From: Plecoglossus altivelis
Taxonomy: Eukaryota; Chordata; Actinopteri; Osmeriformes; Plecoglossidae
Reading direction: 5' to 3'
Assembly: GCA_036571765.1 (NCBI GenBank)
Contig: BROE01000001.1
Location: 3,416,457 to 3,480,456, forward strand
Length of the DNA stretch: 64,000 nt
Part shown: piece by piece, positions 11,501-20,795 of the stretch
How positions within the stretch are numbered: position 1 is the first letter of the stretch
Layout of the letters: each line of letters opens with the position of its first letter
Translations under genes and position numbers: made by a program
The notes under the pieces: generated by a model
Seen by the model: only the letters and a program-made list of their open reading frames with translations
Databases searched by the model: none
Told to the model about the DNA's origin: nothing

Positions 11501-14121
11501 TCCATCCCCATTTATACACCTTTTGCTGTTTGACTCTTGTAACTGTGTTCACTGTCGCCCCCTAGAGTATAAAGCAGTACCTGCTGCTGTCCAAGCGCCG
11601 CTCTCCCCTCATCACCCAGTGCCTGAAAGACTCTGAGACAAGTAAACCCAACTTTATGCCCCGTCTCTACATCAACCGCCGACTGGCTATGGAGCACAGA
11701 GACAACCCCTCTCTGGACCCCAGCTGCAAGAATGCCGTCTTTACACAGGTTCACACTTCTCTTTTCATGTTTGTATAAAATGTGATCCTGGGGTGATTTA
11801 AGTCACTTCTGTTCTGTTGTCTGGTTAGTGAACAGAGTGTGCAGAAAGCAGTGTCCTGTGTCACCACCATTCAACCCAGAATTACTGACTGAAGTGCATA
11901 CTTTTGACTGCTTGTCTTTGCAGGTGTATGAAGGACTTAAACCATCTGACAAGTTTGAGAAAACCTTGGACTACAGGTAACATCCTTTATTTCCATTGGT
12001 TGACCCCAGGTTCACTACGTTCAAGGCTTCACTCCATGCACAGTGTTTATTTCCGCAAACTTTTCTTTTTCTCTTGCTTTTTTACACAGGTGGCCTGCAC
12101 GATATGACCAGTGGTGGGAGTGTAAATTCATCGCAGAGGGAATCATTGATCAAGGTCAGAGATATTAATAGTAAATAAATAAAATGGGCGCTTGTTATCC
12201 GTCTTCTAATAATACATCAAGACGATACACTCGACTCTGCTGTTCTGTCTTGTAGGTGGTGGATTCCGGGACAGTCTGGCGGACATGTCAGAGGAGCTGT
12301 GCCCCAGCTCTGCAGAGTGTCCCATGCCCCTGCCTTTCTTCACCCGCACATCCAACCAAGTAATGGACCGGAATATTCTCAACCCTCATTATTCTAGTAT
12401 CTTCCATTATCTTTCTAGTGGCGATTCATTTGAAAAATAGTTTTACTGATTACCCTGCTCTTTACCCAGGGTACTGGGGAGGCTAGAGACTTCTATGTAC
12501 CAAACCCGTCCTGTAAAGAGTTCCATAAGTATGAATGGATAGGCCAGCTCATGGGAGCGGCTCTCAGAGGAAAAGACTTTCTGGTTGGTGACATCACTTC
12601 CGCTGCACCCCCCCGCCCACCCCATTCGCTCAATCTTTCCATGTCCAGTTGAGATTGCTATCCCCTCTATTGTCTCTTGTAGGTTCTGGCCCTGCCTGGT
12701 CTAATTTGGAAGCAGCTCACTGGAGAGGCTGTCAGCTGGAGCAAGGACTTCCCTGCTGTAGACTCTGTGTTGGTGAGCAGCACTTCAGCTAGTGGTCCAT
12801 GAATCACTGTACTGCTTTCACATCAAATGTACACTGTGCTCAGACACAGGTATCGTGTCAGTGGGAGGTCATACAAATGACCTTTGACTGTGTGTGTGTG
12901 AGCAGGTGAAGCTGCTGGAGGCCATGGAGAACATGGACCAAGAGACGTTTGAGTTCAAGTTTGGTCAGGAGCTGGTCTACACTACTCTGCTGAGCGACGG
13001 CCAGCTGGTGGACCTCATCCCTGGAGGCAGCACTGTGGTGGTCCGCTACGAGGACCGCCGGGAGTTTATCCGTCTGGTGCAGAAAGCCCGTCTCGAGGAG
13101 TGCAAACAGCAGGTCCTGAAACTCAGTTGTTTGTTTTGAGCGTTTTCATTTAAACTACAGATGAAACGTAGATATTTGGAAAGGGTGAGAATAATTTTAT
13201 ATGTGCAAGAACAAAGTGTTTAATTTGTGTCCCAGATCGCAGCGATGCATGCTGGGCTGGTGAAGGTGGTGCCCCAGGCTGTCCTAGACCTGCTCACCTG
13301 GCAGGAGGTGGAGAAGAGAGTGTGTGGTGATCCTGAGATCACGGTGGAGGCCCTCAAACGACTTAGTGAGTCTTGGAGCTCAGGATGCTCTCTGCCACCA
13401 AATAAGGAGGAAGTTCATGATGTGATATAAGAGATCTATTATTTAGTTCATCCAACTTGTGTCTTTGTTGTATTTGTACCATTTGCTCCCTGTCCACAGC
13501 TCACTTTGAGGATTTGAAACCGACTGATGTTCAAGTGCAATACTTTTGGGAAGCCCTGATGAACTTCACCAACGGTCAGTTGAATGCTTATCTTTCACAG
13601 TTGGGTTTAGCATACGGTCGGGCAGAGATGGGTAGCTGTCCTCAAACGTTTACAATTACTTTGTTTCTATGTGTCAGAGGATCGTAGCAGGTTTTTGAGG
13701 TTTGTGACAGGGAGGAGCCGTCTCCCAGCGCCTATGGAAGTCTTTCCGGAGGGACAAGAGTAGGTACCGTAAAGGCATTGTTCCAAAGGAGATACTTTGG
13801 ATAGCACCTAAGTACTTTACAATGAGCTTTTTGTAAATAAATGTTCCCCTCTAGCTCTGAAATGACAGATGGACTGCCAAAATCCTCCACGTGTTCAAGC
13901 ACTCTATATTTACCAAACTATTCTAGGTCAGTACTACTGTTTAAATCATCCATTCTCAATCATCGTGTCTTTTAAAGTCACTTGCTACGCTATTTCCCTA
14001 ACTGTGTGACCCTGTTTCCTGCAGCGCAAAGGTGTGTGAGGAGAAGTTGCGCTATGCTGCTTACAACTGTGTTGCCATTGACACTGACATGAGCCCCTGG
14101 GACGAAGACTTCAGTAACTGA
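8501..14121 (+). CDS. hectd3: HECTD3, HECT-domain E3 ubiquitin ligase with DOC domain
   Basis: Twenty-one exons join in phase to 859 aa (human 861): 8501-8851, 8970-9130, 9244-9336, 9521-9656, 9777-9898, 10435-10548, 10698-10780, 11004-11169, 11321-11402, 11566-11748, 11924-11976, 12090-12154, 12256-12359, 12470-12583, 12683-12772, 12906-13112, 13236-13365, 13500-13574, 13678-13759, 13855-13926 and 14025-14121. The middle carries the DOC/APC10-like domain (LTDGDTDTYWESDG, HWIRLHMKRGTVV). The C-terminal part is the HECT domain, with YEWIGQLMGAAL and the catalytic cysteine in KSSTCSSTLYLPNY. HECT ligases form a thioester with ubiquitin on that cysteine before transfer. Compared with human, the N-terminus has a serine-rich insertion (SSSNSTASSSSST). 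AATAAA at 14648-14653 is a candidate poly(A) signal. A partial inverted copy lies at 25247-25932. Confidence 0.96.
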
Positions 14122-16665
14122 TGCAGCCCATCAGACAATCACTGTTTAGCAGGAGCTACAACAGAATTACCTGCATTGCATTATTGTATCCTTCCAATTT
14201 CAAATCAATTACAGCTCACATCATATTATGTAAAATATAGATGACTTTTATCCTCTTTCTAGATATACTATATTAAGGTGGGTTGAAGTGGCTATAATTC
14301 ACAAAGATTCTCACATTATTCCTGGACTTGTTGGTTGGCTGTTTTTTGGATTTAAATCGAATAATTACATCCTTAAGGGGGGGTCACATGACCTGGTGCC
14401 GGAGTATGTCATTGCTGATGTAGCTCATAGGGATGTTTGTGGAGAAATAGCGATGCTTATGTAATTGAAAATGTACTTGCATGTCAACAACAGCTATCTT
14501 GAGAAGGAAATAAATTGCACTAAGCAAAGAATTGCTTTTCATGTGAACTGCATTGTATTTGGAACTACCTCATAAAGTTGGTTTAGGAAATACCAAAGAT
14601 ATGCATCAATGTCAACAAGGTAAAGAGTGGCTACCTTAAGAATCTGAAATAAAATCAATTTTAATTTGTTTGACCCATTTTTTGTTACATGATGAATACA
14701 ATATTGATATATATTTGATGCCTTTGCTTACGTTCAATAACATAAACATGTTACGTAGTTTTTTTATTGTGAAAAACATCCACACCCACCCATAATGACC
14801 TCACCGGTAAAGCAAATCATTGTGGTGAGCAAAGCTTTGTGATATCAGAACAAGGGTCTGTTGGGGCTGTGATTGTAGCAAAAGTATTTACAAATGCACA
14901 CCATGACCAACAAATGGGTGTAGCACTCCACAGATATGTGTTTGGCACTGAGTGAATTGGATTTGTCAGTGTACCTCAGTAGCTACAATACCTCGACACC
15001 AATCGGCAGTTGGACAAGATGTTTCAAACTGTCTATAAATTCTGGTCGTCTGAAGATAAGATATGTTCTCAATAGTCTAAATAGGCTTTATTGGAGTAGC
15101 CTGGTCCTTACCAGACTTTCGTACATTTTATTTGTACAGAGATCCTGGGACCTATCCATTGACAAACGTTGCTTCCGTTAAGGCAGGTACTCTGTTGAAG
15201 TTCAAAACTATTGGATCTGCCAAGAGCCACTCTGGATCTGCCTTAACCAATCGCTAACATTTGGTCGTGACGTAGGTCATACGCTGGGATGTAGCTACTT
15301 CGGCTTTAAACAACGAGTTGGACGCAACAGAGGAGTGTGTCTAGATGTCGAATTTAAGAATTAAAGGAACAATTGTAAATTGTACTTCTAAATTTGACAT
15401 TAAGGCTAGTGATAATGTATACAGTTAACTGCTAGAGCTGGGTTTTATCATTCACAAAATAGCGCTTCGATCATTTTGGGTCTGCCACACATGCGGTGCA
15501 GTGACTACCACGCTACTGCACGATATTTTTCAGATGTAGAAGAACGAGGAGACAACAGAGACAGGGGACCATTCCACTGACAAGAGAGACAGAGACTTCA
15601 CGCCTTCTATAAAATCCTGAAGTCCTTCAAAAATTCTCTAACTTTGACAGAAAAATTCTGTCCAAGCTAAATTGTAAGCAATTATGGAAATGGATGCATT
15701 CTGTAAGACTAGAAGGCTGTAGCAGTTGAATCAGTTACTTGCCTGGTTTGTAATGGTCCAGCTTTGAAGCTTTATCATAGAACGCCTACTTTGAATGTTG
15801 GTGTAAATGTTTAAATAACGTACTATGTTATGTAGAGACAGTAATTATAATGATAATTTAAAAAAAACATCTATACGCGAATTATCTTTGCATATAATGT
15901 TAAAGAATGTGTAATTAATAGTCTTACTCCATCTGCAGAGGTACACTAAACACCATTACACAGAATGTCTCATCACTTCTTTTATACCTTAAATAGTCTT
16001 TCAAGTACATGATTGTTCTTTTATTTCGTAAATCTTCAGTTTTGAAGAAAAGAAAAAATTACAACACATAACAATATGTACAACGAACACTAACCATGTT
16101 TCTGCACGAGCACTCAAGGGTTCAAAGTGTTCTGTTGGTAACAAGAATCCGTACATATACTGAGGCCCCCGTGAATCTTATTGCAGATCCACATCTGTAT
16201 CCCCCAAAACATCACTAATGATGACAAAAAATCTCCTTCGCATGGTCAAATCTAAACACAGGAAGGCTAACAATCTTCTACAATGGTGCAAAAAGCGGGG
16301 AGAAGATTACAACTATTGACTTAGTATCACTAGGCCAGCGGGAAAATCAAACATTTCCAAAAAGGAGGGCCGCATTATGGCCACCAACAGAACTATGTAG
16401 TCTGTCCATGCTCCGGCTTTAAGTTATGGATATTCGACAGGGTTGCCACAACTGACCGCCGCCTACATAAAACTACAACTCAAACTGGCGCGCTACATCA
16501 ATGTCAACGTTATCGGCCACTCCCTCTGTTCGCTGATTGGGCCTTCAGATATCTGAGTGGATAAAACCTAAGCGTCTGTTTATGTCTTGCTAGGACTGAT
16601 TTTTTTTAAACGTCGAAGACTTTTCGAGTGACCCAGGACTGAGAATTCAGAGGAGCAAACTGTAA
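14122..16665. other. hectd3 3' UTR and intergenic DNA
   Basis: The first ~540 bases are the likely hectd3 3' UTR, ending near the AATAAA at 14648. The rest is AT-rich with no gene. The 15080-15600 stretch has the look of an old dispersed repeat, but I cannot name a family. Confidence 0.45.
14648..14653 (+). terminator. Candidate polyadenylation signal of hectd3
   Basis: AATAAA lies 527 bases after the hectd3 stop codon. An earlier AATAAA-like site near 14508 is an alternative. Confidence 0.5.
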
Positions 16666-16730
16666 GCTGCAATGGCCGGGAGGTTAAGGCGTTGGACTCA
16701 AAGTAGTAGGTTCTAAATGTCTGCTTGTCA
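16666..16730 (+). pseudogene. tRNA-Ser remnant, left edge of the array
   Basis: The 5' half is clear (GCTGC, then ATGGCCGGGAGGTTAAGGCG and GTTGGACT), but the sequence diverges after the anticodon stem. There is no variable arm or intact T arm. Confidence 0.6.
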
Positions 16731-16799
16731 CAACAATTTGGGAAACGACGCAAAGGATGAAATCAAACGCTTCACCTTACTTCTCTATCGTGAAAAGAT

Positions 16800-16925
16800 T
16801 TCACAACATGACTGTGGGTCTTATTGATTCGAAGGGCAAAGCGAGGGTAGCGTGATAAGACAACTCAGCTGGCGGGGGCGTCGACTCGAATGCCGCTTGA
16901 GGAATACGGTCAAATGTTCCTTTTA
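16800..16925. repeat. Flanking repeat, left copy
   Basis: GATAAGAC...CAGCTG...GGGGCGTCGACTCGAAT...GAGGAATA recurs at about 20918-21040, at the far side of the main tRNA array. The two copies bracket the array in the same orientation. Confidence 0.6.
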
Positions 16926-17064
16926 ATTTCTTTAGTCAAAGATTGCGGCGACATATCTGCGCATCAGAACAGCTTGCGAGACGGCGCGAGGAATGAAATA
17001 AAATCGTTCTCTTCACTTTTCTATGTAAAAGCTCTTTTAACTCAGACTTTTTAAAATCATGAAA

Positions 17065-17146
17065 GCTGCGATGTCCGAATGGTTAAGGAGTTGGATTAGA
17101 AGATCATTGGGGTTTCCCCGCGAACGTACGAACCCTACTTGCAGCG
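17065..17146 (+). pseudogene. tRNA-Ser pseudogene, AGA-like
   Basis: This copy has full length and an intact acceptor 5' strand GCTGCGA. The anticodon stem is broken (TTGGATTAGAAGATCAT) and the T loop/B box is altered (ACGTACGAACC). Cloverleaf pairing fails in two arms. Confidence 0.7.
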
Positions 17147-17252
17147 AATACTTTTGAGGGTTTTGTTTACGTCATACCGGTATCTAGTTCTTAAAACGTT
17201 ACAGACTTTCTGAGTGAGAGTGGAGGACGAATTTCAGAAATTCGATGTCTAA

Positions 17253-17334
17253 GTTGTGATGGCCGCGAGGTTAAGGAGTTGGACTCGGAATCCAATGGGG
17301 TTTCCCCGCATTGTTTCCAACCCTACTTGCAGCA
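17253..17334 (+). pseudogene. tRNA-Ser pseudogene with CGG anticodon-like triplet
   Basis: The body is 82 nt, the acceptor 5' strand reads GTTGTGA, and the anticodon loop reads CTCGGAA instead of CTCGAAA. The T arm (ATTGTTTCCAACCCTAC) no longer pairs, so a functional product is unlikely. Confidence 0.7.
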
Positions 17335-17439
17335 ATATATTGTGAAGTACTTGTTTACACCATGCCAGTATTCATTTTATAAAACATTGAAGACTTTCCG
17401 AGTGTCCCAGGACTGGGAATTCAGGAAAGGAAGCTGTAA

Positions 17440-17505
17440 GCTGCAGTGGCCGAGAGGAGAGGTTAAAGGGTTAGACTCAATATCCAATGTGGTTTCCTTG
17501 TGTTT
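17440..17505 (+). pseudogene. tRNA-Ser remnant, D-loop insertion type
   Basis: This is the first of a repeated decayed type: GCTGCAGTGGCCGAGAGGAG with a 4-nt D-loop duplication, then TTAGACTCAATATCCAA. The T arm is missing. Confidence 0.65.
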
Positions 17506-17560
17506 CTCTTGACTTCTTTATCGTGAAACGTTTTCACAGCATGGCTGTGGGTCTTATTGA

Positions 17561-17641
17561 CCCGAAGGGAGCACAGGGGTTTAGGAGTTGGACTTGAAAT
17601 CCAATAGATTTTCCCCCATAGGTTCAAACCATACTCTCAAC
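17561..17641 (+). pseudogene. tRNA-Ser remnant, TGA type with lost 5' end
   Basis: The 3' two-thirds is readable (GGAGTTGGACTTGAAATCCA, then TAGGTTCAAACCATACTC). The acceptor 5' strand and D arm are replaced by unrelated sequence (CCCGAAGGGAGCACAGG). Confidence 0.6.
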
Positions 17642-17745
17642 TATTAATCAGAAAGGATTTGTTTATTTCAATGATTCCATCTTCTTGAACATGGTCCAAG
17701 CTATCCAGCTTTCGGAATTCAGGGAGACATTTCTAGAGCACCAAC

Positions 17746-17827
17746 GCTGCGATGTCCGAGTGGTTAAGGAGTTGGACTAGAAATCCAATGGGGTTTCCCC
17801 GCGTAGGTTCGATCCCTACTCGCAGCG
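17746..17827 (+). tRNA. tRNA-Ser (AGA)
   Basis: This 82-nt gene has a complete cloverleaf. The acceptor GCTGCGA pairs with TCGCAGC and the discriminator is G. The D stem is TCC/GGA and the anticodon stem TTGGA/TCCAA encloses CTAGAAA. The long variable arm is GGGG-TTT-CCCC, as expected for serine. The T arm is GTAGG-TTCGATC-CCTAC. There is no CCA in the DNA and no intron. No T4 terminator follows within 100 bases. Confidence 0.93.
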
Positions 17828-17932
17828 ATGTATTGTGAAGTATTCGTTTACATCATGCCAGGATTCACTTCTTAAAACGTTGAAGACTTTCCGAGTGTCC
17901 CAGGACTGGGAATTCAGGAAAGGAAGCTGTAA

Positions 17933-17998
17933 GCTGCAGTGGCCGAGAGGAGAGGTTAAAGGGTTAGACTCAATATCCAATGTGGTTTGCTTGTGTAG
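17933..17998 (+). pseudogene. tRNA-Ser remnant, D-loop insertion type
   Basis: This is the same decayed type as at 17440, with the 4-nt D-loop duplication and a lost T arm. It lies 105 bases after the 17746 gene. Confidence 0.65.
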
Positions 17999-18198
17999 AT
18001 ACGTGATGTAGATAAAAGATGTGTCACAACAGCTCGGTAGACCGGCAAGGAATGAAATCATATGTTTCTCATTGGTTCAAACCATACCCGCAACTATTAA
18101 TCGGAAAGGATTTGTTTATTTCAATGATTCCATCTTCTTGAACATGGTCCAAGCTATCCAGCTTTCGGAATTGAGGGAGACATTTCTAGAGCACCAAC

Positions 18199-18280
18199 GC
18201 TGCGATGTCCGAGTGGTTAAGGAGTTGGACTTGAAATCCAATGGGGTTTCCCCGCGTAGGTTCGAACCCTACTCGCAGCG
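18199..18280 (+). tRNA. tRNA-Ser (TGA)
   Basis: Intact 82-nt TCC/GGA-type gene with anticodon loop CTTGAAA and T arm GTAGG-TTCGAAC-CCTAC. The next tRNA gene begins only 114 bases downstream and no T4 lies between them. Confidence 0.93.
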
Positions 18281-18394
18281 ATAAATTATGAGGGCTTTGA
18301 TTATGCTGATGTTTACGCCATGCCAGGATTCATTTAAGACGTTGAAGACTTTCCGAGTGAGCCTGCTCTGGGAATTCAGAAACACAGTGTCTAA

Positions 18395-18476
18395 GCTGTG
18401 ATGGCCGAGAGGTTAAGGCGTTGGACTCGAAATCCAATGGGGTTTCCCCGCGTAGGTTCGAACCCTACTCGCAGCG
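18395..18476 (+). tRNA. tRNA-Ser (CGA)
   Basis: Intact 82-nt gene of the second subfamily. The D stem is GCC/GGC and box A is TGGCCGAGAGG. The acceptor GCTGTGA pairs with TCGCAGC through one T-G wobble. The anticodon loop is CTCGAAA and the variable arm is GGGG-TTT-CCCC. Confidence 0.93.
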
Positions 18477-18581
18477 ATGTATTGTGAAGTATTCGTTTAC
18501 ATCATGCCAGGATTCACTTCTTAAAACGTTGAAGACTTTCCGAGTGTCCCAGGACTGGGAATTCAGGAAAGGAAGCTGTAA

Positions 18582-18648
18582 GCTGCAGTGGCCGAGAGGA
18601 GAGGTTAAAGGGTTAGACTCAATATCCAATGTGGTTTCCTTGTGTAGA
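18582..18648 (+). pseudogene. tRNA-Ser remnant, D-loop insertion type
   Basis: Repeat-unit counterpart of the 17440 type. It lies 105 bases after the CGA gene. Confidence 0.65.
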
Positions 18649-18851
18649 TACGAGATGTAGATAAAAGATGTATGTGTCACAACAGCTCGGTAGACCGGCA
18701 AGGAATGAAATCATATGTTTCTCATTGGTTCAAACCATACGTGCAACTATTAATCGGAAAGGATTTGTTTATTTCAATGATTCCATCTTCTTGAACATGG
18801 TCCAAGCTATCTAGCTTTCGGAATTCAGGGAGACATTTCTAGAGCACCAAT

Positions 18852-18933
18852 GCTGCGATGTCCGAGTGGTTAAGGAGTTGGACTTGAAATCCAATGGGAT
18901 TTTCCCGCGTAGGTTCGAACCCTACTCGCAGCG
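18852..18933 (+). tRNA. tRNA-Ser (TGA) with altered variable arm
   Basis: The cloverleaf is fully paired. The variable-arm stem is GGGA-TTT-TCCC instead of GGGG-TTT-CCCC, so both strands changed and pairing is kept. The change also creates TTTT inside the gene, which polymerase III could read as a stop. Confidence 0.85.
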
Positions 18934-19038
18934 ATGTATTGTGAAGTATTTGTTTACACCATGCCAGGATTCACTTCTTAAAACTTTGAAGACTTTCCGA
19001 GTGTCCCAGGACTGGGAATTCAGGAAAGGAAGCTGTAA

Positions 19039-19104
19039 GCTGCAGTGGCCGAGAGGAGAGGTTAAAGGGTTAGACTCAATATCCAATGTGGTTTGCTTGT
19101 GTAG
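19039..19104 (+). pseudogene. tRNA-Ser remnant, D-loop insertion type
   Basis: Second-unit counterpart of the remnant at 17933 (offset 1,106), with the same lesions. Confidence 0.65.
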
Positions 19105-19304
19105 ATACGTGATGTAGATAAAAGATGTGTCACAACAGCTCGGTAGACCGGCAAGGAATGAAATCATATGTTTCTCATTGGTTCAAACCATACCCGCAAC
19201 TATTAATCGGAAAGGATTTGTTTATTTCAATGATTCCATCTTCTTGAACATGGTCCAAGCTATCCAGCTTTCGGAATTGAGGGAGACATTTCTAGAGCAC
19301 CAAC

Positions 19305-19386
19305 GCTGCGATGTCCGAGTGGTTAAGGAGTTGGACTTGAAATCCAATGGGGTTTCCCCGCGTAGGTTCGAACCCTACTCGCAGCG
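19305..19386 (+). tRNA. tRNA-Ser (TGA)
   Basis: Identical to the 18199 gene and offset by one repeat unit. All stems pair and the discriminator is G. It is followed by another tRNA gene 115 bases on. Confidence 0.93.
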
Positions 19387-19501
19387 ATAAATTATGAGGG
19401 CTTTGATTATGCTGATGTTTACGCCATGCCAGGATTAATTTACAGACCGTTGACAGACTTCGAGTGAGCCTGCTCGGAATATTCAGAAAGCTGCTGTCTG
19501 A

Positions 19502-19583
19502 GCTGTGATGGCCGAGAGGTTAAGGCGTTGGACTCGAAATCCAATGGGGTTTCCCCGCGTAGGTTCGAACCCTACTCGCAGCG
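19502..19583 (+). tRNA. tRNA-Ser (CGA)
   Basis: Identical to the 18395 gene over its 82 bases and one repeat unit downstream. The spacer before it has diverged more than the gene, which suggests selection or gene conversion on the tRNA itself. Confidence 0.93.
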
Positions 19584-19688
19584 ATGTATTGTGAAGTATT
19601 CGTTTACATCATGCCAGGATTCACTTCTTAAAACGTTGAAGACTTTCCGAGTGTCCCAGGACTGGGAATTCAGGAAAGGAAGCTGTAA

Positions 19689-19755
19689 GCTGCAGTGGCC
19701 GAGAGGAGAGGTTAAAGGGTTAGACTCAATATCCAATGTGGTTTCTCTTGACTTC
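19689..19755 (+). pseudogene. tRNA-Ser remnant, D-loop insertion type
   Basis: Same decayed type, truncated after the variable arm, where the sequence switches to GTTTCTCTTGACTTC as in the copy at 17440. Confidence 0.6.
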
Positions 19756-19799
19756 TTTATCGTGAAACGCTTTCACAGCATGGCTGTGGGTCTTATTGA

Positions 19800-19880
19800 C
19801 CCGAAGGGAGCACAGGGGTTAAGGAGTTGGAGTTGAAATCCAATGGATTTTCCCTTATAGGTTTAAACCATACTCGCAAC
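19800..19880 (+). pseudogene. tRNA-Ser remnant, TGA type with lost 5' end
   Basis: Counterpart of 17561. The anticodon stem is mutated (GGAGTTGAAATCC) and the T loop reads GGTTTAAACC. Confidence 0.6.
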
Positions 19881-19984
19881 TATGAATCGGAAAGGATTTG
19901 TTTATTTCAATGATTCCATCTTCTTGAACATGGTCCAAGCTATCTAGCTTTTGGAATTCAGGGAGACATTCCTAGAGCACCAAA

Positions 19985-20065
19985 GCTGCGATGTCCGAGT
20001 GGTTAAGGAGTTGGACTAGAAATCCAATGGGGTTTCCCCGCTAGGTTTGAACCCTACTCGCAGTG
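19985..20065 (+). pseudogene. tRNA-Ser (AGA), slightly damaged
   Basis: This copy is 81 nt, with one base lost after the variable arm (CCCCGCTAGG). The T loop is TTTGAAC and the acceptor 3' strand ends TCGCAGTG, giving a mismatch. The D and anticodon arms are intact. It is probably a young pseudogene, and residual function is possible. Confidence 0.6.
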
Positions 20066-20160
20066 AAGTATTTGTTTACACCATAACAGGATTCACTTCT
20101 TAAAACGTTGAAGACTTTCCGAGTGTCTCAGGACTGGGAACTCAGAAAAGCAAGCTGTAA

Positions 20161-20225
20161 GCTGCTGTGGCCAAGAGGAGAGGTTAAGGGGTTAGACTCA
20201 ATATCCAATGTGATTTCCTTGTGTA
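20161..20225 (+). pseudogene. tRNA-Ser remnant, D-loop insertion type
   Basis: Further diverged member of the 17440 type (GCTGCTGTGGCCAAGAGGAG). Confidence 0.6.
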
Positions 20226-20354
20226 GATACGGGATGTAGTTAATAGATGTGTGTGTCACAACAGCTCGGTAGACCGGCAAGGAATGAAATCAAACGTTTC
20301 ACTTGATTTCTCTATCCTGAAACGTTTTCACAGCATGGCTGTGGGTCTTATTGA

Positions 20355-20435
20355 CATGAACGGAGCACAGGGGTTTAGGAGTTGGACTTGAAATCCAATA
20401 GATTTTCCCCCATAGGTTCAAACCATACTAGCAAC
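20355..20435 (+). pseudogene. tRNA-Ser remnant, TGA type with lost 5' end
   Basis: Same type as 17561. It reads GGAGTTGGACTTGAAATCCA, then TAGGTTCAAACCATACTA. Confidence 0.6.
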
Positions 20436-20539
20436 TATTAATCGGAAAGAATTTGTTCACGCCAATGATTCGACCTTCTTGAACATGGGCCAAGCTATCC
20501 AGCTTTCAGAATTCAAGGAGACATTCTTAGAGCACCAAC

Positions 20540-20621
20540 GCTGCGATGTCCGAGTGGTTAAGGAGTTGGACTAGAAATCCAATGGGGTTTCCCCGCGTAG
20601 GTTCGATCCCTACTCGCAGCG
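20540..20621 (+). tRNA. tRNA-Ser (AGA)
   Basis: Identical to the 17746 gene over 82 bases, with T arm GTAGG-TTCGATC-CCTAC. It is the last intact copy in the main block. No T4 follows before the next remnant at 20727. Confidence 0.93.
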
Positions 20622-20726
20622 ATATATTATGAAGGATTTGTTTACGACATGCCAGGATGAATGTCTGAAAACGATGAAGACTTTCCGAGTGTCCCAGGAC
20701 TGGGAATTCAGGAAAGGAAGCTGTAA

Positions 20727-20795
20727 GCTGCAGTGGCCGAGAGGTTAAGGCGTTGAACTCGAAATCCAATGGGGTTTCCTTGTTAGATACGTATG
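20727..20795 (+). pseudogene. tRNA-Ser (CGA) 5' fragment
   Basis: The D arm and anticodon loop CTCGAAA are intact, without the D-loop insertion. The sequence breaks off within the variable arm (GGGGTTTCCTTGTTAG), and the T arm is absent. Confidence 0.65.

Larger units (their letters stand above)
17625..19740. repeat. Two tandem copies of a ~1,106-bp tRNA-containing unit
   Basis: Corresponding landmarks are offset by 1,106-1,107 bases: the tRNA starts 17746/18852, 18199/19305 and 18395/19502. Each unit carries two TCC-type tRNA-Ser genes, one GCC-type gene and the decayed copies between them. Spacers match nearly base for base. The first slot differs in anticodon between copies (AGA versus TGA). 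Confidence 0.85.

Noticed and set aside
17625..19740. CRISPR-like regular repeats
   Set aside because: The repeated units are tRNA genes with long homologous spacers in a vertebrate genome. There are no short uniform repeats with unique spacers.
17279..20769. Repeated 60-100 aa open frames such as ESNGVSPRRFEPYSQR on both strands
   Set aside because: They are translations of the tRNA genes and spacers, with no coding signature or splice support.
16666..20795. Reading the tRNA copies as a tRNA-derived SINE family
   Set aside because: Most intact copies have complete acceptor stems with G discriminator, and there is no shared SINE body or poly-A/simple-repeat tail. The copies form a local tandem array and are not dispersed.
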